From Apostichopus japonicus (lineage: Eukaryota; Echinodermata; Holothuroidea; Aspidochirotida; Stichopodidae): a stretch of 64,000 bases of DNA. A model generated the notes under the pieces. That model was not told the DNA's origin. It searched no databases and was given only the letters and a program-made list of their open reading frames with translations. Made by a program: the position numbers and the translations under genes. The stretch lies in the NCBI RefSeq assembly GCF_037975245.1, contig NC_092581.1:11120803-11184802 (forward strand), read 5' to 3'. Within the stretch, counting starts at the first letter, position 1; each line of letters starts with the position of its first letter. This document shows, piece after piece, positions 1 to 16,360 of this stretch.

Positions 1-1165
1 ATGTGAACTGGCTGCAACCAATATCAAGGATGTAACGGATGTGGCACTCTCTTTTACGGTAGGTAAAGCACCTATCACTCATTTCGGTTTTTAAAATATA
101 CTTTTCAAAAGCGAAAGCCAACTTAAACTTGTAAGTAAATTCATGGATATTTAGAGTTGCTTTCTCTTGTTTACACAGAAAAATAACAAACTATTTGTGC
201 ATGGTAAAAGTAGAAGTCAAGAGTAACGATGCCTAATTAAGTGTTTTAAACCATAGGAAAATATCTTCTATGGAAAACACAAGTAATTTTTTTGTTCTTT
301 GTTTTTCTGTACTTGTCTAGTGTTTATTTTATTTTTCGTGGGGTGGGGGAGGGAGTGGGGCTGGGTATGCGGATGAGGATAAATTCAGGTAGAGATTTCT
401 ATGTGTGCGTAATTCCTTGTGTTGTCAAATTAGAGCAGTCATTGTTTGAACTCGTTCATTAAAACTGCATAATTGGTGATATATTAAACATTGACGCAAG
501 TCTACAAACGTTACACTGCAATCTGCTATATACATGGGTCCGTTGGCTCAACATCATTATAACAATTAAGCCTCTTTTGATGATATTACCAGGGAGTTGC
601 CATAACAACTCCCTGATAGTACAAAGGATGACGTCAGCGTCGTGGCGTATTAGTGTTGTTTACTCAATCAATCAGGATAGTCGGGGTTGCCGGGGAGCTG
701 GTGAAACTACCTCGAACCGATTGAGGGGGTGTCAGATAGTCTGAAAAGATGATGGAATTTAAACATTTAAATTTTACACATGCGCAATGATAATATCTGA
801 CATAAAGTGAACCGTCCATACACAACGTCTCGTGTTCCGTGCTCGGCATATGTGTGTGACCAATCATTTGTAACAACTCCCTATGGTGTGGTGTACCGTT
901 TTGAAATACATTCTTGGACATGACATTTTTTCCTGCATTTTTACCTAATTGGTAACTAAATGTTCATGGCTATTATAATACTGTGAGTCGTTCACATCAA
1001 TTCAACTGCACATGCGCATTGGAGTCACCAGACATTGGAAGTGGGGTTGGGGTTATAGCCTTAGCCCCCCCCCCCTCCCCGCACCTCATCACCCCCTCAG
1101 TCGTAAGCCCTGTTGCGACACTGGAATGATCTGTAAGGTAGAGATAAAGTGATAAGTTCACTCAC
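1..1165. other. Sequence below the last visible Popeye A exon
   Basis: Contains G/C-run repeats near 1045-1100 and an inverted pair near 590-615 (CAGGGAGTTGCCATAACAACTCCCTG). The last exon of Popeye gene A may be here, but I could not identify it. Confidence 0.4.
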
Positions 1166-4776
<3,611 letters not shown>

Positions 4777-6108
4777 CTCAAGGTGAAAGTACTAACTGAA
4801 TGGTGAGAAGAAGAATAAAAACAGAAAGCATTGTAGAGAACTTGAGAAGGATTCAATATGAACAAACATGCATGGAAAGGATGACTGTATATGAACAAAA
4901 TTAATTAGAATATATTGTAGAAATCATACCACTTCAGGTATTATTTCTGTTTCACTAATTTTTTATTTATTTTTTATTCTAGAAATTACACTAATAACAA
5001 CTGAGGATCTTAAATTAAAGTTGCTGGAATTTTAGACTAACACATAGACCATTAGTTCAATTTCCATAACATTGTAGCCTCAATATGCCTCATAATGCAC
5101 CATATCACTTCGAAAAGTGCATGTTTTCTAGAGGAGGGGGATGGGTGAACTCCAGTCCCCATTATATGGAAGTAAGTTTCAACGACCCCACTGTCATCCT
5201 CCCGCCAACACCCCCAGCCCCCCCCCCCCAACCTCCCCTTAAAATAACCTGGATCCGTTCGCTATTATTTTGACTCGTAATAAAAAAAACTCTCACAGAG
5301 AGTAGTTACTAAACCGAACATAGAAAGGATAATGCCTATGTGAAGGAAATATTTTCCCTTATACTTATATTTATACGTATTTTGCAGGTTGTATAACTAT
5401 ATTAATATACTACGTACGATAGCTTCATAAGCGTGTCGTCTTATTCTCTCACCATACTAATTTAATCTCAATGTACTTCCTTCCTTTATATTAATAACAT
5501 TCTCTTTATGATTATCTTTCGAGATCACATCCTCTCCTTCATAATCATCTTCTACTTTATTAGCAGCATACGACAATTATTATTCTTCTTTTTCTTTCTT
5601 TCTATCTACAACCAAATTTTACCGCAATCTTCATCAAATTAGATCTTCAATACACATGGGTGACATTAATGCAACAACGATAAATCCATCACTAACAAGC
5701 ATCGGTATACATATGCACACGAGCGAGATCATAATGTACAACTGCAGTGTATCTAATAAATCTTAAAAACGCCCACTCGGTGAATCAAGAAAAAATATAT
5801 TCATCCATAAGATGATAACGGCCTTGATTGACATTTTGATCAAGTATAACGAAACAAATCCATTACCGTGAAATGTAAATTAAAACACTTCTCGATAATA
5901 AAACAATAGTGATTTTTTCACCACATGGGATCATATGTATCTTACAGACAATGTGAATAATGTCGGTTATATTCGTAGGTTGAAAGCAGTGCAGTTGATC
6001 AATTTAATAAGGAAGATTCCTATCATATTAGATCATAATGATCAGAATACTTCGTTTATCAGCTGTCAAACCTCATATTGAGAGCCGTCCTCCACCAACG
6101 CACACGTG

Positions 6109-6109
6109 T

Positions 6110-6164
<55 letters not shown>

Positions 6165-6243
6165 AAATATATGTATAAATATATATATATAAATATAAAT
6201 ATACATATATATAAATATATATATATATATTATATATATGTAT
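6109..6243 (+). repeat. (AT)n microsatellite
   Basis: Alternating AT with ATAA and TGTA interruptions. Confidence 0.95.
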
Positions 6244-6393
6244 ATGGAGAAAAATCCTGTTAATTGCTTTCCGATACGTGAAGCAAGCTAATAATTGGAC
6301 ACAATGCATGAACGATTTAACGTACAGTTCGACTGACAATTCAGCTCACGTCTTCATAAGAAAGCATTGATCATTTAATTATTATTACTATTG

Positions 6394-6426
<33 letters not shown>

Positions 6427-8153
6427 TTACTACTACTTCTTAGTAGTATTAATCATTTTTATTAAAGTACACATACCTTGTTTCGAGTAGTCGCGTAAAA
6501 CGGATATTGCACAATTCGTCCAATACGCTTGTTCCTTAGATGATGAAAAACAAAATGACTCTCCACTATTTATTTCATAGTTATCAGAACACGAAGAGAA
6601 AACAAAAAAGGCTTCCATCAAGTTGTGCACGCATGTAAGAAATCCTTTCGCCAGAAAACTTAGTCAATGTTGAGCTGAAATCTTCCTTTGGTTTTTTTGT
6701 TTTATGAAGTATCTAAGAAGATTCCCTGCCTTGTTTCTCTGCTTGGCTTCCTCAAATACCAAAGTGCATCCATCAGCTGCGATTCATCAGCTTGCCTGGT
6801 TCGCTATGTGCCGATATGGAAGTCGAAGAGATACCAAACTAGAGAGAGAAGCTATAACAGACTGACTTGACTGACTGACTGACATTCGCGGTGCGGGATA
6901 AGTCTTCGGGCGGAATAATTAATTACCAGCTTGATAAGAAACGTCAAGGAAGAAGAAACCGATGAATTGAATCAACAACTTAGACGACAGCCGATCGACA
7001 TCTACAACGAGTTACCTATGGGATTCCTAACCAGACGAAGAAAACATTTAGGCAGGAGGATAACGTTGACAAAACGACAACACTACTTCTACAACGGACA
7101 GACGAACGAAAAACAATAACAGAGGTACGTTGGCCATTGTATTTTTATTTTATTTTTTTGTATTTCAATGAACCTTTAGTAATGTTGTCAGGACTAGGCA
7201 CAGAAGACAATTTTTATTAATTGATGTTTCGTAGAATATAGCAAATCCATGGAATAAAACATAAATAATGGTCATACTTGTTCAGACAGACAGACAAATA
7301 TACTGTTACTATCAAAATCGATTTATTAGATTTTACAACCAAAGACAATAAAGCAATAAGTTAATGTTTGCACTTGCGCAGAAGGTTAAGATGGATTTTT
7401 CATATGAAAGATCAAACTATAGACCATAGGCCTAATATTACGAACAAATATTATTCAGTTATATGTAGATATATATATAAGTATATAAACTTCTTACGTT
7501 ATATCATATTCAGCAAGTATTGGTTAGTGTTGGATCTTGTTAGCGAGTGTTAGAGACAATATTGTTAAAATTAACTAATCGGGGCTAATATAGGTTTCAT
7601 ATTTCTTAAAAGAGAAAGGCTTGCATGCAGGCATGTTTCATTGGTAATGTCAATGGCCAAGTTGTATACGTTAGTTCAGAACACTGACCACACCTAACAA
7701 TTGGAGCAGTCAAATGTCAGTGTAAAGGATAATAATGTTTTTTTTTTTTATTTATTGACAACGGACATGCAAAACAGGAAAGCACAAGCAGGTTAAAATG
7801 TCATCAGGCTGGGGTATTGGGGAAGGGGGGGGGGGGGGTGATTTATGTCAGTCCTGGAAAGGGGTGTAAAGGAGGGCCTATGGATGTATCTGTTTGGGTA
7901 AGGGGCTTTATAAGGCATACGGTGCTATAATTTCGATTACTTCTCTTGTTGTGCTTTACAAGTTGCCCTTTCTAGCGTGTTATTAAATGTAAGCTATCTA
8001 TCAAGAACGTAATAAATATCATATTTGTATTTATTACAGGCCTTACATAAATTCTCTCACAATGTAAAGCCTCGGAGACGAGCAACATTTTTAATAGTAA
8101 TAATCACTTTGGTTGTATACTCTAGAAGAAACGTTGAAGAACGTATATATATA

Positions 8154-8330
<177 letters not shown>

Positions 8331-10864
8331 TCAGAGATGTACTACATAAACAACAGAATAGCTGTTTTTTACCACTTAAACTTAATGATTATATTACATC
8401 GGAAAATAGTTCAACTATGTGTAACGGGTGTTATTTAAGGTTGCTGTCATGGTATGAAGGTATGTTAAAGTGACATCATCATAATAAAACAGTTGAGGTC
8501 AATGTTATTGTAGAGGGGCCTTGCATCAGGGACAAACAATGTTGATGAGTTGTCCATCGGAATGGCATCGCATAGTACACTGGAAAGTTTACTCCATGAC
8601 AAAACTAGACACTCTTGCTTCACCTTGTAGAAAGTGAAAAGTTGTCAGATGTTGCATTCATGTGATCAGCACTTTAGCTACAGTTCTGATACTTTTTACT
8701 ATCCGTAACAATTAACAACACAGATATCGTAGTCACAAATTGCAATTTTAAGGAACGTATTCTGTTCACATTTCATGTAAGCATGTATCCTATAATAAAG
8801 TTCAAATGGCTAAGTCAGTAAGTAAGTGCACAGAAAAGAATTCCGGAATTTTTTCTGTCTTTTTTGTCTCCCTTAAATAGTTGAATATTACTCACAAAAA
8901 ACAAAAACTACACCCATCAATTTAGTCCTATACTATTTTTAATAACTTCCACATTGTGAAATTTAGTCATGCAAACTTTGATATTTTCGAAGAATTTAGT
9001 AACATACTCGCATCAATCCGCTTGTTACCTCAAATAATATAAAGCAACTATAACGACCTCCCACCAAGTCTCAGGATTTTTTGGAAAAAAACAAAAGATG
9101 GGTCAATTAGCCCCCCCCCCCACACTTTGATGGTGTCATTTCTATAAGGATAATCGGTGACGTCATTAATGAACAACACCAACAACTGCTTTTCTTTTCT
9201 TTTCTTTTTTAATTTATTTTGTTTAATGATCACATAACATAGTAAGTTTATAGCTATGTGTATAACTGGGTTTTATGTTAGGTCATGCAGTATCATCATG
9301 TTACATTATCGAGATAAAACAATGTAATCAATTGTTTAAGGGTCCTAATTGCATCAGGGAAAAACACTGTTGATGAATTGTCCATGCAAGAATCACACAT
9401 TATTGCCTAGTGTATAGTTATCCTTAATGGAATGAATACATTTCTCTTCCACTTATCAATTTATCAAGATCAGAGTACTATCAATGAATATCCTCGAACT
9501 TGCTCTGTTATTATACCTGGAATCTTTCTTAAATATTAAAAAAACTTCGTTAAATCTTTACAATGGCCGTGTTCGTTAATTAAACTTTTACTGATTGCTT
9601 ACACTTATGACTCAATTGCCGCTCTAATATATTTCGCAATATTTGTCAGGTCTGGATAAGCTATGGTTTATAGTTGAGTCGCACGTATCACACGTATATA
9701 GATGTAAATATGACTGTACACAATATGATATATTTGATATGCCAAACTCCAACAACAAACCGATAAAGTGCAGTGTTTGTAATGCTTTTTCAGCTATTTC
9801 CGTTTTCCATGCTATTTTCCTTTAATATATGCTATCAGTATGGAAAGCTAACTTTTTCCAACCACAATGGTTGAAGGGTCGCGAATTTTTAAGAAATCAT
9901 CTCCCAACAACTATAAGTAGCAAGATATTACAATCTAGTCTAATAGTTTCTGTATTCGAGAATCTACAGGACACAAACCTCAACCATAACTAGAACTGCA
10001 TTTGCCTGCATATACTCAGTATAGTAGTGCGTGTGGAGTGATTGCAGTATAAGGAAGAACTTTTCGGTTGTTCATGCAGGTGTTATTTATTGGGGGCGCA
10101 AACCACACCAGGGAGTGTAGTCATTTAGGTACTTACATAGTGAGAGCGGCTTTGAGCGCCGTGACAGGCTCAGAATAAGTTGCCTACGCACTAGAATCTG
10201 AAACTGCAAATGTACAGAGACTAAATGCAACTGTAAGTTCAACGCCTAGTCATGTAGGTATATAGTGTTCACTTGCCAGTTATGTTAATATTGTAGCGCG
10301 CACTACAATAATCATTTGATCCAGGTGATAAGATATAACTGTGATGGACAACGTCACTTACAACAGTTAAGGAAAACACTTATTCCATTTGGGAGATAAG
10401 GATAGGTATAATTTGCCTGTACACAAAAGGCTGATGACTTGATCAAGTTTAAATAGGTCACCATCGTATCACTTCGGCTTTAATTTTTTAATGGATTTTT
10501 GTTTTATTGCAAAGAAAAAAACACTCTTGTGATGTAGATGTAGTTTGCAAATATTTAATCTCAACCATTGAAGTGTATATATATCCTTATGGTGACATCG
10601 GTGTCATTGTCAACACTGTTAACATTGTACGTTGCAAATGTCAGAAATTAAAGGTAGCTTTCAGATCATTGGCGCTATAATATCACATATTTGCTAAAAC
10701 GGCAGCCCTAGACGAGACATTTAAACTTAGCATAATCTCCCAAACGGAGCAGATTTTTTTCTTAACTATTTTGGGCTTGTTTTTCTTCAAAGATATCTCT
10801 ATCATATTTAGCAGCTAACGGTGGCAGTTGGGGTTGTCTGTCTCCTTTAAGTTTGTATACTTAC

Positions 10865-11410
10865 AAGCAACCTTCTATAACTTTCCCAACCGCTGTCATA
10901 TTTCTGTTCTCGAGTAAAAGTTCCGTAAGCAAGTAGCAGGTATACGTGCATGATACCACATGCTTGACACGAGAGGAATGTCAGTAACATCTGTTCATGC
11001 TTGGCACGATAACTATACCGACTGAAAACTGTTATTGAGTGATACAGTAAATACATAAAAAGCTTAACGACCCATAATTACCAGGAAGCTAAGCGAGTTA
11101 CTATACTGCCTATATTATAACCTTGCAACGTATCATAATTTAAATATGTCCTAATTTATTGTCGACGACGAAATCTATAAATGATATGGCCTCTAGCTCA
11201 GGTCATTTGAATTTCGTTTTGAAAGTTATATTTCTTACTTGCAGTCGGGACCCAAAATATATGTGTATTTCGATCGTTACAAGGGGTGCAGGAAGGAGCA
11301 GTCATGTCAGTAATTATCTTGTTCTGTGAATCGCATATGCAGGGGGTTGGCAGTGGACTTCCATCCCGATTTAAACAAATGCTATTGGAGAGACTGCTGC
11401 GTATTGTCAT
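10865..11410 (-). CDS. Candidate two-exon fragment, cysteine-rich, unidentified
   Basis: The upper block (about 11410 to 11239) is open and holds a Cys-rich stretch (SICLNRDGSPLPTPCICD, then APSCTPCNDR), ending at a good donor (GCAA|GTAAGA). The lower block (10962-10865) follows an AAG acceptor in the matching phase, reads TCGIMHVYLLLAYGTF, and ends in LL|GTAAGT. I recognise no family. The matching phase and two strong donors are the support; the upstream boundary and other exons are not seen. Confidence 0.28.
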
Positions 11411-11878
11411 TATTACTTTGGCTACCCTGGTGGTATTCCCTTAAAGATGACCAGGAAATCATAATGCTTCGATGGCCTTTAATAAAATGTATGAAATGTA
11501 ATGTATTTCAAGCTTGCCCTGGAAATAATTGTATTATGTTAGATGCCATCCACATTTGCAAAGTTGTATATATGAATTTAAAATAATATGATTAACTTAT
11601 TGTAAATATTGGATGTATTCGAATTTACGAAAAAACGGCTTAACAGTTTTAACAATAAGGTCCGGATGATATCCAGAAGAAACGTTGTATGATATTTCAT
11701 CACAGCTTGAAAGCCTATAAACACTATAATTATCCCAAATTATTCTTGGACTATGACATCTCATTCACTTCGATTATGTGTTATCTCAACTCCTACGGCC
11801 TTGATGGCGCACCTTGGAAGAGGACAAACTTGGCATGAGCCTCAATCCAGCCAGGAAGCTCGCTACAGTGGTGTAACT

Positions 11879-11941
<63 letters not shown>
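11879..11941 (+). repeat. (AT)n microsatellite
   Basis: Uninterrupted AT run of about 60 bases. Confidence 0.95.
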
Positions 11942-11944
<3 letters not shown>

Positions 11945-11979
11945 GCATTGAGCTATAATGAAGGGGCACAATGAGAGGT

Positions 11980-14900
11980 AGCCGCCATTTCCTCGGTATA
12001 TGCTCTTATAACATAATTACATTGATGAATGATGTCTTCATTGATTCCTGATACCTTTAGCGCCAGGACATCGCAACGTTTCAATAACAACTTCGCACTT
12101 TCGTGGTATGTTACCGGTATCTAGTAAACTAATAACTTAATATTTACAAAAGAAACTCACAAAGCAACCAGGTTAACACTATTGCTGGTGGTTTTCTTTA
12201 CAGTCAATAAACGATCAAAGCAGGGAGAGGTTAGTTAGAGTATAGAAGTCCTCTGAACAATAACAGTACTCGGTATTATTTATTTTCTCTGGCTCAGTAC
12301 CAATTTTCTCTCATCCAAATATACCAGTTAGGACATTGTTCCGTGGGAGCGGTGGGGCTGTCGTTAAGGGTTTGCGTTGTTATTCTTTCGTCGTCGCTAC
12401 ATACTTTTATTTTCCAAAATATAGTCTTGAGTATTATGTCTGACCGATTTCCAATCATCGGATGCTCAATTAAAACATGCCCTATCGAAAGGGGTAGTCA
12501 TGGGCTACATCCCCGGGGGCCGTGGTTTAATTAGGGGCCCGGGATATATGGAGGGGAGGGAATAAGATGGAAGGGAGCCGAGGTCATGTAGAATAAGGAA
12601 TAATGTATTGTGATGTTCATAATATACTTCAGACAAAATTAAGAATATGAATGGTGGGGGGGTGACATGCCTCTGATTAAGAAGTCGTACACTTTACGAT
12701 GGGGTTTCCAGTTAATGTGGCAAAAGGGAAAGTTAAGATTACAATACAAACTATATACAAATATAAGAAAAGGGGAAACACTATATAGGTTCATGTTCTC
12801 TGAGGTACAGGACACAGCTGTGACGTAGTTTAAATTTGTAAGTCATTTGTCACCATCGTGTGAATTACTATATGGTATGGGCGCCAAGACAAGTATAAAC
12901 ATCATGTCCAATACTATATGGTATGGGCGCCAAGACAAGTATAAACATCATGTCCAAAGTGAACATTTTGCAGAAGTGCCTCTTGTTGAATGAGACTGAT
13001 ATGGATGTTATAATCTAGTGAGCTCATATATGGAAACTGGCGCTTTCTGTGCGTTATCCGTTATGTCGTAAAAATTTATGACTACGTCTCAAACATTAGA
13101 ACACAAGAAAGTATTCACACTTAAGGAACGTCGTCTGCGTGCCCGTTAAGTATCTTTATTTATTTATTATTATTACTATTTTTGTTAAGGATATAACAGC
13201 TATACGCGTAGAACAAAGTTGTTACGACTAACCTCTTTCGATATGATGGCTAGTTGATTATCGTTACTGTTTTTGGTTTCTATTAAACGCGAGGCGGTGC
13301 CGTAATAGTCACTCATTAATGAGGATCGTGTTATATTATGGCAGCTGTCGATCTGTCATGCGAGACCAACAAATAAATCGTCTAAGATTTCTCGTAATTA
13401 AGCAACTTTGACTTTTAGACCAAAGCTTAATTGAAACTTACTTGCAGATGTAAATATATAAGACCTATACATATAGGAAGGACTACACGGAGACCGTTCC
13501 ATTGTAGCTTTTCCCTAATTACAAACTTGGACCGCCCTGCATGCACGCGTGCTCGTTGGTGGAGTATGCGCACTGGATTCTACTGAGACTGCGCAGTTTG
13601 GTCTATTGCGAGTTGTATGATCACCGTTAAAGTGACAGTGTAAAGAGGAGAGTTAAAGTGATAGTGTATATGCAATTATCACTCTGTGCTTTCGAGATAT
13701 TCAAGTATTCCTTGATATGATCTCAGTTTGTATCATATATAGTGAACTTGAAACAAACAGATAATATGTGATGTCACGTTTGCACACTGAGAGAAAAATG
13801 TCGTGGTTTTCCTTAGTTTATTAACAACAGAACTGCAACCCAAGTATAACTATATAACCGTCACGGCGGGTCGATTCGCAAGTGACATGATATTCCAAGC
13901 TATCAGCATTCATGTGGTGGGAAGGACATTTAATTTGGAAACCTCTATTTCAACTACAAGCTGCTTATAAATAAAAATGACGAATTGAGTGCGTAAGTCA
14001 ATGGAGCCATTAATTGTGGTGTAGACACATGATAGCCCTGGCAAGCCGCAAATCTATATCCAAGGGATAACTTTTTATTGTTCATTTTTTCAGAGGGGTA
14101 CAGTTGAGGTATAGTGAATGTGATGTTTCCATGTATATAATGACAGGAACTGGATTTGATCTTGGCAAGCGTTCTATGGTTGAATCAGCGTATATAGTAC
14201 CATATTGTGCCTATGAAGTAAATCATAAAGACGTGCCATTGGTAATGCATTAGGTGCATCTGGAGATAAATTTTATATACAAGCATTGGAACTGTTAAGG
14301 ATCTCGAGCGTTTGGACGGAAGAGCATACAGGAGAAGATCAGGAAAGTAAGCATCAGCTTTCCGTTTAAAAACAAGGGGTGAACCAAAGTATTATTATTA
14401 CCTATAGTTTTTTTATTGTCAATTACTTAATAACAAATATGAAAAGTGTCTAAATAGTTCCAGGACACACTGGCAGGTTTGAGATTTGGAGGGGGTCAGA
14501 TCAATATTCAATGGTGTTGTGGTTATTTGGGGATCATAGTCCCACCCCACCTCACCCACTCCTCTCGCCCCAACGCGATGTCAGGGTAATGAGTTAAGTG
14601 AAATCATGAAACTTTACATTGACCTTTTTTCAAAGTATACTTGTATACACCATACTCCGTTTGTCAACCCATATGTTATAGACGTGAATTGCCACGACTC
14701 CTACCCTGGGGGAAAGGATACGTTTAGGTCAAGGAGTAATCATATAATAGTGTCATTTTTTATAATATTCTACACCTAATCCACACCCTCGTCCACTATT
14801 ATTTTGTCTTGCTATTTCTTACTGGAGACTGTAGCATCTTCCACGAAAAAGCACATTGCTTTGTTTCCTGAATATGGTGAGCTCTGGAATAATATGAATT

Positions 14901-15500
14901 TCTCCGCTCTATCTGACTGTTCGTGCGAAGACGACGTTAACGTAATAAATTGTGACTAGCGAGGACACAGTATACCTAATTTAATCATTGACTGTGACTA
15001 GCCGGTAGCTAGAATTTGGATTGAATTAATTCATTTAACCTGACCAATTGTCACTGATTTGTGTGAGCAGTGCATAGACTGAAAATAAATCATGCCTGTT
15101 TAGAATAAATAATATCATCTTTTGTTGTTTAACATGTATATAGGCCTTATTCCTGTCTCGAAACACAACGTATACTTTATCTACTACTGTAGTATATATA
15201 CATACATATGACGTCGTGACGTAAGAAGCAACAAAAACATCGCAAGATACATCTCGTCAAAAACGTCAAAATATTGAATACATAATATTTACTTTAAGTG
15301 GTTATTTATTGAATGTTGGATACTTCCGTCGCTTAATTAGACAGGGTTCTTCTATAGAACCGACAAATTGAACCTTGAGGACTTATTAAAATACACGTCC
15401 AGAAATTCCTAAACCCCTTCATCAAAACCGTTCAGCTCTATCAAACAGGATTTTGCTTTATTCAAAAACGATCAGTCTGTAAGAGGATCGTTTAAGGTAG
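11980..15500. other. Intergenic, no gene seen
   Basis: Only the 46-bp duplication and short G/C runs were noted. Confidence 0.4.
12866..12957 (+). repeat. 46-bp exact tandem duplication
   Basis: TACTATATGGTATGGGCGCC and what follows occurs twice without change. Confidence 0.95.
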
Positions 15501-15559
15501 CCTCATGCTAGCTTTCGTCAACTCCTCCCCCCCCCCCCCCCCTCCTCACCTTCTACACA

Positions 15560-16020
15560 CTTCCTCCAGACTTCCTTGCCCAGTTAGCACCTCCGCAGGT
15601 AATTTCCGTTGTAGAAAACCTCGGTGTCAAGTATGTTACCCCTGGCACGTTCATCTTAAAATTCCCAATGTTGACTATCGGCTAAAACCCTTTCTTGTGA
15701 TTCTAACAAAGTAATTTACAGATTCTACTGTGTCATTTGTAAAGAGGGCAATTATGTATGTGAAACAAGTTCTAAGTTCCGTTGACGCTTAAATAATCAC
15801 AAAACTCAATTCGTGATAAATTTGCAGGATTCTTCTTTTCCGAACATTTTATTCTTGATAGACATTCTCTCCAAAATCTAAATGTGTTTTAATTGCTTCT
15901 AACTTCAAATCTGTAACTGAACGTAAACGGAAAGAAATCGATTGGGTCTTTCGTATTAAGTCTCACGTCACCGGCCTCCACAAAAACTTGGGACCCCTTA
16001 ACAGCTATCAGTTCTACAAA
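15560..16020 (+). pseudogene. Penelope-like element fragment, GIY-YIG endonuclease region
   Basis: Translating in shifting frames gives an ordered series of short matches to the C-terminal part of Penelope-like retroelements: CRKPRCQVCYP, IYCVICKEGNYVCETSSKFR, RLNNHKTQF, then [20 protein letters not shown]. Several stops and frame changes show it is dead. The usual YVGET is VCETS here. No reverse transcriptase part is visible upstream. Confidence 0.55.
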
Positions 16021-16049
16021 CATATTATATATATAGTTATATATAGTTA

Positions 16050-16104
<55 letters not shown>

Positions 16105-16166
16105 TTATATATACATATATATATATATATTTATAAATATAAATATATATATATATATATTTATAA

Positions 16167-16263
<97 letters not shown>

Positions 16264-16300
16264 TATAGTTATATATAGTTATATATAGTTATATAATAAT
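16020..16300 (+). repeat. (AT)n and ATATAGTT compound microsatellite
   Basis: Ends about 60 bp before the Popeye B start codon. It mixes AT, ATAA and TATAGT units. Confidence 0.95.
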
Positions 16301-16360
16301 GATAACTTAAAAGGCAAAACGGAAATATCGTTGTTTTCTATTTATTTTCAGAGACTAAAT

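Noticed and set aside
6078-6339. Ile/Tyr repeat ORFs at all (AT)n arrays
   Set aside because: Any long AT repeat is open in these frames; no codon bias or flanking gene signal.
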